Shown one piece after another: positions 1 to 5,277 of a DNA stretch of 5,277 bases. The notes below the pieces were generated by a model. It was not told the origin of the DNA and searched no databases. It saw nothing but the letters and a program-made list of their open reading frames with translations. The first letter of the stretch is position 1. Each line of letters begins with the position of its first letter. Source of the stretch: Candidatus Aminicenantota bacterium (GTDB lineage Bacteria; Acidobacteriota; Aminicenantia; UBA2199); the NCBI GenBank assembly GCA_030620255.1, contig JAUXFB010000129.1:1-5277 (forward strand), in the 5' to 3' direction. The translations under genes were made by a program, and so were the position numbers.

Positions 1-654
1 TTTAATAATTCTTTTTTGTGTGTTATTTTCTGTATCTATATTTATTTTAATATTAAAATTACCTTCCAATTCATTAATAGGATATAAATTCAAAATATTC
101 GAAGCAAAATCACTGTATCTGTAAATATAGAAGTGCTCTATTTCAAACCTATATTTGTCAATTAGGTTTAAAAATCTCATGTAATTTTTTTCGTTTACAT
201 CTTTGAAATATCTGTTTTTTTGAAATAATCTTAATATATTATTTATATCTAACTCTTTACTGTCACATATACTAACAGAAAATTTCACTACAAAATCAGA
301 AAGAACCTCGAATCTAGTAAAATCTATAAAATCAAATTCAAGGGACTTTGAAATTTCAAAAATTATTATAAATTGGACAAAAAGTTTTTCTACATTTTTT
401 TTATTTAGCTCTTCAATTTTTTTCATATTTACTTCATTTAAATCTTCCATAATAATATCTATCTCAAAATTATTATAAGTATAGAAAATAATTTTCTGAA
501 AAAAATTTGAGCTTATATTAAAAATATTATTTAGTCTTTTTAAGTTCGAATCAGAATAAGGTATAACTATATTTTTTAAATTCTTAACACCTGTGTTTTT
601 TACAATAAAGTGATTTTTCTTAACAAAATCTTCATTAAGTTTTTTTTGTTTCAA
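1..654 (-). CDS. Hypothetical protein, N-terminal 218 residues (runs off the window edge)
   Basis: I do not recognise this protein. The frame stays open for 218 codons from a TTG at 654-652 to the window edge, which is long for DNA of about 20% GC and supports real coding. The TTG is the second codon after the TGA of the TPR gene, in the same frame, with no Shine-Dalgarno site. The first in-frame ATG comes only about 67 codons later (near MEDLNEVNM), and the open stretch before it favours the TTG. The protein is rich in Asn, Ile, Phe and Lys, with no signal peptide or obvious membrane segment. Residues around 60-130 loosely follow the hydrophobic pattern of a protein-kinase hinge and catalytic loop (IIMEDL, then SLEFDFIDF, then VVKFSV) but lack an HRD or DFG motif. 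A degenerate kinase-like fold is therefore only speculation. It is probably cotranscribed with and coupled to the TPR gene. A pseudogene is possible but no internal stop is seen. Confidence 0.65.
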   Translation of the reverse strand, partial: MKQKKLNEDFVKKNHFIVKNTGVKNLKNIVIPYSDSNLKRLNNIFNISSNFFQKIIFYTYNNFEIDIIMEDLNEVNMKKIEELNKKNVEKLFVQFIIIFEISKSLEFDFIDFTRFEVLSDFVVKFSVSICDSKELDINNILRLFQKNRYFKDVNEKNYMRFLNLIDKYRFEIEHFYIYRYSDFASNILNLYPINELEGNFNIKINIDTENNTQKRIIK

Positions 655-657
655 TAA

Positions 658-3534
658 TCAGTTAACTATTTTTTTTTCAATTTCTTTAAGCAAATCAGAA
701 ATATCACGAAAATTTTTATCTACTCTTAAAATTTCATTTGCTAATCTTTTTGCTAAACCATAATCCTCGTTTAGCTTGAATGTTAAAACAAGTTCATATT
801 TCACAGCAAGGTACTCTTCATCTTCCCTGCCTGGAGTTTCAATAGCTTTTTCAAACCAACTAATCGCATCATCATACAGCCCTTTTTCTCTAAAACACAT
901 TCCAAGCAATCCAGCTGAATCAAAAAACTTTAAAGGGTGTTTAGAAGATATTAGAAACTCATGAATTGCCTCTTCGATCAATCCCATTTCTTTATACGCT
1001 ATTCCTAAATTATATCTTGTATCATAATCTTCCTGCCCAATCTTCTCATCAACGCCTTTTCTAAATTCTTTAAATATTTCACTCATATTTTTTTCAATTG
1101 TTGAGGTCTTCTGCTTTTGAATTTCTTCAATCCAAGAATTAATCGATTCTAATTCTTTAGAAACATTATTCTCTGGTTTTAAGTAAGCTTCATCATCTAA
1201 AAAAAATTCTCCTTGTTTTAATATTTCTTCATCACTTTCGAGTGTAAATATATCCTGCTGAGTAATTTCTCCAAATGGAGATTCAGCATTAGAATCAGAA
1301 CCTTCTTCCATTATTACATTATCAATATCTAAAAAATTACTACTTGAAGATAATGCAGGTTCTTCTTTTATCCCTTCTTGCTTAAATTCAGGTGATGGAG
1401 ATTGAATTATCTGATCTTTATCAATTTCAATTATCGGAATATTTTCCGTTTCCTCCGGTTCTTCCATTTCAATATCAAAGGAGAGATCGTCAAGATCAGT
1501 AAATTCCTCTTTTGACAATTTCACTTCTGACTTTTTCTCAAATTCACCAACATCAATATCAATTTTTGAATCTTCATATTCCTGGATTATATGGCTTTCA
1601 TCTGTTATAGATGGCTCTATTTCAAAATCTTTTTTAACTTCTTCTGAAACAGTTGCAGATACGCCTTTCTTAGATGCTTTCTTCTTAGCTTCTTCTAATC
1701 TTTTTGTTCTCAAAAGTAATTCTCTGTTTTCAGGATATTGCCTTTTTATTTTTTCAATTAATTTCTCAGCATCACCAAAATAGCCATCATTAATATAAAA
1801 ATCCAATTCTGACATATTGGATGATAAATTTTGTAATACTTCTTTTTCTGGCTGAATCTCTGAAGTGTGGCTATGCTCAAGCTCTGAAAGGATAAACACA
1901 TCACTTTCCTTTTCTATCTCCTCTGCAGAACCAACTTCTTCTAAACTCTCTGCATTTATTTCATAAATTTGTTCCTGAACTTCTTCCTTATCAAAAGTAA
2001 GTTGAATACTTGTTTTTTCATTTCCAGATAATTCAACAAGCCTATCATCAGTTGGTTTGAGAGTAGATAACTTATTGAGTAACGTATTATATTCTTCATC
2101 CAAATTTTTTAACCTATACAATTCTAATAGTTCAATACCCTCTTCAACCAATAATTCAATATCATTTGATAGTTGATAGGCATCAAATAGTTTCAATCTA
2201 GTTTCAATATTATTAGGAAATGCATTTTTTGTTCTTATCAAAACCTCAATTGCCTTTTTATAATCACTAATTTTTATGGCATCTTCGACAATTCTAAGGT
2301 TGAAACTAATAAATTCCTTCTCTTTTCCATCTTTTCTCTTTTTTTCGTCTATCTCCTCTTCAATGTCTTTACCTTCTAAAGCTGATAGCTGCTCCTCATA
2401 TGTAAAAGGAGAATTAGATAATTTAATTAATTCTTTCAATATTCCTTTTAACTCTTCGTCCATCCCATTTTCTTCATATATTGGAATAAGAGATTCATAT
2501 AAAGCTATTAAATTATTTTTCTTTCCACTTGATTTAAATATTGTAGACAACTTTAATAATGCAGGCAAATAAGAATTATCCGAAGCAATGATAAATCGCA
2601 ACAAAGATGCTGCCTCTTCATACTTATTGTCTTTAATATGCTTCTCAACAAGTGGAAGAAACAAATTGTATGTCTTATCATATTCTTCTCTCTGCAAATA
2701 GACTTTCCCCAATTTCATAATAATCTCTGTTTCTTCTGGATTAATTTCAGCAATCTTTTTATAAACTTTTTCAGCTTCATCCATTAAATTATTTTCAAAA
2801 AGCAACTCCCCTAAAATTTTCAATAATTCAATATGCTTAAATAAATCTGAGCCAATACCTTTCAACAAATTAATTGCTTTTTGATCATTTCCCTGAGCTT
2901 TATAGCAATAAACTAATTTTTCAAGTATTTTATAATCTTTTAATTTCCTAAATATATCTGAAAGTAAATTTTCAGCCCTTTTAAAATCTTTTTTATTTAT
3001 CATTATCTCAGAGGCAGTCAAATATTCACTTGTAGCATTTTGAACCAGATTTTGTTTAATATAACTATCTGCGAGGAGAAGCCTCATTTTTATATTATTC
3101 CTGTCAAATTCCAATATTTTTTTATACATATCAAGAGATTTTACATAATCGTTTTTCCCTTTGTACTTATCAGCAAGATCAAGATAAATTTGTTTGGCAT
3201 CTATTATTAATCCCTGTTTTGTATATAAATCCGCTAATTTAAAATAGATTTCCTCATTATCAGAACTAATCCTTGAAATACGTTTATACATTGCAATCGC
3301 TTTAGTAAAAAATCCCTCTTTTAAATAATAATCCGCAATCCACTCAAATTGTCTCACTGCTTCAGCTTCTCTATTCTCTTTGAGCTGAAGGTCTCCAATA
3401 ATTCTTCTTATCTCAAGATCCTCTGGCCTAATTTCCAATATTTTTTCATACTGTCTTATAGCAGAGTCAATTTTCCCTTGTCGGAAAAATTTGTTTGCTT
3501 GAGCTAATAAAGCTATCCTCTTATCTGCTGACAT
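658..3534 (-). CDS. Large tetratricopeptide-repeat (TPR) protein with acidic linkers
   Basis: This is a 958-residue, probably cytoplasmic scaffold protein with no signal peptide and no membrane segment. Degenerate TPR units run through about residues 8-370 (for example KIDSAIRQYEKILEIRPED near 21-39 and MDEAEKVYKKIAEINPEE near 251-268), then about 410-490. A single helical hairpin sits near 576-615 (ELDFYINDGYFGDAEKLIEK). Residues about 505-570 and 625-800 are acidic, Ser/Glu/Asp-rich and probably disordered. A C-terminal block at about 815-950 is the best conserved part, with DYDTRYNLGIAYKEMG near 836-851, paired TPRs and a final FRDISDLL. I recall this layout from large TPR proteins of acidobacterial and delta-proteobacterial genomes, whose roles are mostly unknown. 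The start is fixed because an in-frame TAA lies 12 nt upstream of the ATG. The gene overlaps rnhB by 22 nt and has only a weak Shine-Dalgarno, so coupling is likely. TPRs bind other proteins; the partner cannot be inferred here. Confidence 0.93.
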   Translation of the reverse strand: MSADKRIALLAQANKFFRQGKIDSAIRQYEKILEIRPEDLEIRRIIGDLQLKENREAEAVRQFEWIADYYLKEGFFTKAIAMYKRISRISSDNEEIYFKLADLYTKQGLIIDAKQIYLDLADKYKGKNDYVKSLDMYKKILEFDRNNIKMRLLLADSYIKQNLVQNATSEYLTASEIMINKKDFKRAENLLSDIFRKLKDYKILEKLVYCYKAQGNDQKAINLLKGIGSDLFKHIELLKILGELLFENNLMDEAEKVYKKIAEINPEETEIIMKLGKVYLQREEYDKTYNLFLPLVEKHIKDNKYEEAASLLRFIIASDNSYLPALLKLSTIFKSSGKKNNLIALYESLIPIYEENGMDEELKGILKELIKLSNSPFTYEEQLSALEGKDIEEEIDEKKRKDGKEKEFISFNLRIVEDAIKISDYKKAIEVLIRTKNAFPNNIETRLKLFDAYQLSNDIELLVEEGIELLELYRLKNLDEEYNTLLNKLSTLKPTDDRLVELSGNEKTSIQLTFDKEEVQEQIYEINAESLEEVGSAEEIEKESDVFILSELEHSHTSEIQPEKEVLQNLSSNMSELDFYINDGYFGDAEKLIEKIKRQYPENRELLLRTKRLEEAKKKASKKGVSATVSEEVKKDFEIEPSITDESHIIQEYEDSKIDIDVGEFEKKSEVKLSKEEFTDLDDLSFDIEMEEPEETENIPIIEIDKDQIIQSPSPEFKQEGIKEEPALSSSSNFLDIDNVIMEEGSDSNAESPFGEITQQDIFTLESDEEILKQGEFFLDDEAYLKPENNVSKELESINSWIEEIQKQKTSTIEKNMSEIFKEFRKGVDEKIGQEDYDTRYNLGIAYKEMGLIEEAIHEFLISSKHPLKFFDSAGLLGMCFREKGLYDDAISWFEKAIETPGREDEEYLAVKYELVLTFKLNEDYGLAKRLANEILRVDKNFRDISDLLKEIEKKIVN

Positions 3535-4124
3535 TTTCTTATCTTAAAACTCTTTCTATGAAACCCAGTTATTTTCTTTAACGAAATTGCATTTATGTGA
3601 TTTAAAGTTGGGTACCCTTTATTTTTTTTTAAATGATATTCTGGAAAATATTCCGAAAAAGAGATCAACAAAAAATCCCTAAATACTTTAGCAATAATAG
3701 AAGCTGCAGCAATAGACAAACTTTTATTATCTCCCCTTAATATCCCTTCACCTGGTATATTCAGAAAATCAGGTTTCATGCCATCTATTAAAACATAATT
3801 CGGTGAAATTTGCAATCTGCTTACAGCCATTTTTATCGATTTTTTTGTAGCTTCTAATATATTGATTACATCTATCTCCTCATTCCAACACCATCCAATA
3901 GAGAAAGCAAAGGAATTTTTGTATATGTACTTAGCTAAACCAAGTCGTTTATTATGATTTAATTTCTTTGAATCTTTTATCTCAAAATTTAACTTTTCCG
4001 GATTCAGAATAACTGCACCTGAAACAACTGGTCCAAATATTGCTCCCCTACCTACTTCATCAACTCCACAAATATATCTATATCCTTTTTTCAACAGATA
4101 TTTTTCTATATCATAATCACACAT
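3513..4124 (-). CDS. rnhB: Ribonuclease HII
   Basis: This cytoplasmic metal-dependent endonuclease cuts RNA in RNA-DNA hybrids and nicks 5' of single ribonucleotides in duplex DNA, starting ribonucleotide excision repair. The 203-residue length is normal. The N-terminal motif GVDEVGRGAIFGPV (residues 20-33) supplies catalytic D22 and E23 and the GRG strand that reads the RNA-DNA junction. DSKKL follows at 51-55, then LIDG with D114, and RGDNKSLSIAAASIIAKVFRD with D132, completing the DEDD-type set. KGYPTLNH (169-176) carries the family's junction-sensing tyrosine (Y171), and TGFHRKSF (187-193) matches the usual C-terminal HRxSF. The ATG shares its A with the rplS stop codon (TAATG), and no good Shine-Dalgarno is seen, so translation is probably coupled to rplS. 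The last 22 nt overlap the TPR gene. rplS-rnhB adjacency is common in bacteria. Nothing catalytic is missing. Confidence 0.97.
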   Translation of the reverse strand: MCDYDIEKYLLKKGYRYICGVDEVGRGAIFGPVVSGAVILNPEKLNFEIKDSKKLNHNKRLGLAKYIYKNSFAFSIGWCWNEEIDVINILEATKKSIKMAVSRLQISPNYVLIDGMKPDFLNIPGEGILRGDNKSLSIAAASIIAKVFRDFLLISFSEYFPEYHLKKNKGYPTLNHINAISLKKITGFHRKSFKIRKCQQIRG

Positions 4125-4618
4125 TAACGGAGTTCTTTTAATCTCGCAGCCTTTCCTTTTAGTTTCCTGAGAAAATAAAGTTTTGCCCTTCTAACCTTGG
4201 CATGTTTCTTTATCTTAATATTTTGAACTAATTTAGAATTCAAAGGAAAAATTCTCTCAACAAATATGCCAAAAGAGTTTTTTCTTACTGTAATTGTTTT
4301 TGAAATCCCAGAATTTTTTAATGCAATTACTGTTCCTTCAAAAATTTGAATACGTTCTTTGCCCCCCTCAATAACTCTGTAATATATTTTAGCTACATCT
4401 CCAGGTTTTATTTCAGGGAGATCTCTTCTGACCTCAATATAATAATTTAAGTTATCTAAAGCTTTTAATTTATCTTTCTCTAATTTCTTTTCCTGTTTTT
4501 TTTCTGTTTCTTGCTCTGATTTAGTTTCGTGCACTACTTTTTCATCATTAATTTTGGTACTTTCTTCTTTTTTATCCTTATCTTCAATTGTATTCTTTTT
4601 TTCTTTTTCTTCCGACAT
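4124..4618 (-). CDS. rplS: 50S ribosomal protein L19 with a charged N-terminal extension
   Basis: L19 is a large-subunit protein that lies at the interface with the 30S subunit. Residues from about 52 to 164 match the whole family: RRDLPEIKPGDVAKIYYRV, ERIQIFEGTVIALK, TVRKNSFGIFVERIFPLNS, then the signature KVRRAKLYFLRKLKGKAARLKE at the C-terminus. The usual L19 is about 115-120 residues, so this 164-residue protein has roughly 50 extra residues at its start. By my count these hold 15 Lys and 17 Asp/Glu, with no hydrophobic core, and look disordered. The start is well supported: AGGAG lies 7 nt before the ATG, and there is no other in-frame ATG further in. It is the first gene of the leftward operon. 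trmD, which commonly precedes rplS, is absent, and a promoter and a divergent gene lie there instead. Identity is certain; only the role of the extension is unknown. Confidence 0.97.
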   Translation of the reverse strand: MSEEKEKKNTIEDKDKKEESTKINDEKVVHETKSEQETEKKQEKKLEKDKLKALDNLNYYIEVRRDLPEIKPGDVAKIYYRVIEGGKERIQIFEGTVIALKNSGISKTITVRKNSFGIFVERIFPLNSKLVQNIKIKKHAKVRRAKLYFLRKLKGKAARLKELR

Positions 4619-4625
4619 TCTTATT

Positions 4626-4630
4626 CTCCT
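4626..4630 (-). promoter_or_regulatory. Shine-Dalgarno site of rplS
   Basis: AGGAG on the minus strand, 7 nt before the ATG at 4618. It is the only strong ribosome-binding site in the window. It decides the rplS start and therefore shows that the charged N-terminal extension of L19 is translated. Confidence 0.85.
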
Positions 4631-4657
4631 AAATAAAAGTATTGATTTAAGTTATTT

Positions 4658-4686
4658 ATTCTACTATTTTTTTACCTATTTTTCAA
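4658..4686 (-). promoter_or_regulatory. Sigma70-type promoter of the rplS-rnhB-TPR operon
   Basis: On the minus strand, TTGAAA (4686-4681) and TAGAAT (4663-4658) are separated by exactly 17 nt. They match the -35 and -10 consensus at 5 of 6 positions each. The predicted transcription start is near 4651, giving a leader of about 33 nt that includes the AGGAG site. No attenuator or terminator is visible in this short leader. In DNA this AT-rich chance matches are common, but position and spacing fit well. Confidence 0.6.
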
Positions 4687-4699
4687 TATGTTTAACCTT

Positions 4700-4716
4700 A
4701 TTAAATTATATTTAAT
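4700..4716. repeat. Short AT-only inverted repeat between the divergent promoters
   Basis: ATTAAAT and ATTTAAT form 7-nt perfect arms around a 3-nt centre (TAT). It lies between the two promoters, 13 nt upstream of the rplS -35 and 10 nt upstream of the protease -35. That position would suit an operator. However, it is made only of A and T, so chance is a real alternative. Confidence 0.3.
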
Positions 4717-4726
4717 GTAGCCAATG

Positions 4727-4755
4727 TTGACTGAACCTTCTTATTTTGCTATAAA
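4727..4755 (+). promoter_or_regulatory. Strong extended -10 promoter of the S41 protease gene
   Basis: TTGACT (4727-4732) and TATAAA (4750-4755) are separated by 17 nt, each matching 5 of 6 consensus positions. TGC directly before the -10 (4747-4749) makes an extended -10 element. Counting 7 nt on from the -10 puts the transcription start at about 4762, the A of the protease ATG, which would leave no 5' untranslated leader. Confidence 0.65.
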
Positions 4756-4761
4756 ATCAAC

Positions 4762-5277
4762 ATGAAGAAAGGTGTTATTCTTATTTCCCTATACATTATT
4801 ATAATACCATCTCATTTTTTATTCTCTGAATTGAATAACAGATGGATTGAACAACTAAATAAATATTCTGAAGTCTTTTCAATCATTAAAAAACATTTTC
4901 CTGAAAAAATTGATGCCCAAAAAATGGTTTTTTATTCAATTAAAGGATTTTTAAAAAAACTCGACCCCCATTCTTATTTTCTTGACCCTATAGCTTTTAG
5001 ATCAATGTTTGAAGACCAGAGCGGTAATTATTACGGAATCGGAACAAAAATAACTAAATATGGAGACAATCTGACCATTATTGCTCCATTAAAAGATTCA
5101 CCAGCTTACAAATTGGGAATAAAACCAGGTGATATAATTATCAGCATAAATGGGAAAGATACGAGAAACATGAGCCTTGATGAAGCTATGAAAAAATTAA
5201 GAGGTTCAAAAAATACTTATGTAAATATAGAAATAATGAGGGAAAAAATAAATAAACCTATACCCTTTAAAATTAAA
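4762..5277 (+). CDS. S41-family C-terminal-processing protease with PDZ domain, N-terminal part (runs off the window edge)
   Basis: This is the first 172 residues of an exported serine protease of the S41/CtpA type, which trims or degrades proteins outside the cytoplasmic membrane. Residues 1-22 are a signal peptide: MKK, a hydrophobic stretch (VILISLYIIII), then a likely cleavage region near FLFSE. The S41 N-terminal helical region follows, with the family landmark KKLDPHSYFL (65-74). A PDZ domain starts at about 88 with the ligand-binding loop YYGIGTKI and continues through SPAYKLGIKPGDIIISING (113-131) and SLDEAMKKLRG (138-148). The catalytic Ser/Lys domain lies beyond the window, so activity cannot be judged. 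The start is fixed: an in-frame TGA lies 30 nt upstream with no ATG, GTG or TTG between. There is no Shine-Dalgarno, consistent with a leaderless mRNA. The gene is transcribed divergently from rplS. Confidence 0.9.
   Translation, partial: MKKGVILISLYIIIIPSHFLFSELNNRWIEQLNKYSEVFSIIKKHFPEKIDAQKMVFYSIKGFLKKLDPHSYFLDPIAFRSMFEDQSGNYYGIGTKITKYGDNLTIIAPLKDSPAYKLGIKPGDIIISINGKDTRNMSLDEAMKKLRGSKNTYVNIEIMREKINKPIPFKIK

Noticed and set aside
600..635. Minus-strand ATG at 635-633 as an alternative start for the terminal ORF
   Set aside because: It is in a different frame and reaches a stop after 11 codons. It would matter only if the nearby run of eight A (minus strand, 647-640) hides an indel, for which there is no other evidence.
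658..660. TGA read as a sense codon (code 4 or 25) joining the TPR protein to the next ORF
   Set aside because: All six Trp codons checked are TGG, no other in-frame TGA occurs in the window's genes, and the TPR family tail ends naturally here. It is kept only as a minor option in the findings.
640..660. Terminator between the TPR gene and the next ORF
   Set aside because: There is no GC-bearing hairpin; the minus-strand run is of A rather than T, so it is not an intrinsic terminator.
776..964. Plus-strand 62-codon ORF
   Set aside because: It lies antisense inside the conserved C-terminal TPR block, has no ribosome site, and its Ser-rich composition is what the complement of this coding sequence gives.
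2276..2572. Plus-strand 98-codon ORF
   Set aside because: It is fully antisense to the TPR gene and its Ser/Phe-rich, repetitive make-up mirrors the Glu/Lys-rich sense strand. No promoter or Shine-Dalgarno supports it.
4705..4710. Perfect TATAAT on the minus strand as a second rplS promoter
   Set aside because: The sequence at the right distance upstream (CAGTCA) is a poor -35, and the TTGAAA/TAGAAT pair nearer the gene is better spaced.

Overview
The window is AT-rich bacterial DNA: my rough hand counts give about 30% GC over most of it and about 20% over the first 650 bases. Coding density is very high. Two transcription units diverge from a 143-bp intergenic region at 4619-4761. Ribosomal protein L19 next to ribonuclease HII is a common bacterial chromosomal pairing, so this looks like core chromosome rather than a plasmid or phage. 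All six tryptophans I checked in three of the genes are TGG, and TAA, TAG and TGA each end one gene, so the standard bacterial code fits. The TPR protein and the S41 protease resemble, from memory, proteins of Acidobacteria/Aminicenantes- or delta-proteobacteria-like lineages. That placement is a weak guess.

The leftward operon is rplS (4618-4124), rnhB (4124-3513), a 958-residue TPR protein (3534-658) and an unrecognised ORF (654 to beyond position 1). Its genes are packed tightly: a 1-nt overlap, a 22-nt overlap and a 3-nt gap. Only rplS has a clear Shine-Dalgarno site, so the later genes probably depend on translational coupling. A good sigma70-type promoter lies upstream of rplS. The L19 protein carries an unusual highly charged N-terminal extension of about 50 residues.

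The rightward unit is the first 172 codons of a secreted S41-family (C-terminal-processing) protease with a PDZ domain. Its promoter is near consensus and places the predicted transcription start on the A of the ATG, which implies a leaderless mRNA.

The first two leftward genes are housekeeping functions: a ribosomal protein of the 30S/50S interface and removal of ribonucleotides from DNA. The TPR gene and the AT-richer ORF after it are lineage-specific additions of unknown role. I saw no RNA genes, CRISPR arrays, insertion sequences or intrinsic terminators. The most unusual items are the L19 extension, the leaderless protease and the unidentified terminal ORF, which is in the same frame as the TPR gene and separated from it by a single TGA and one codon.
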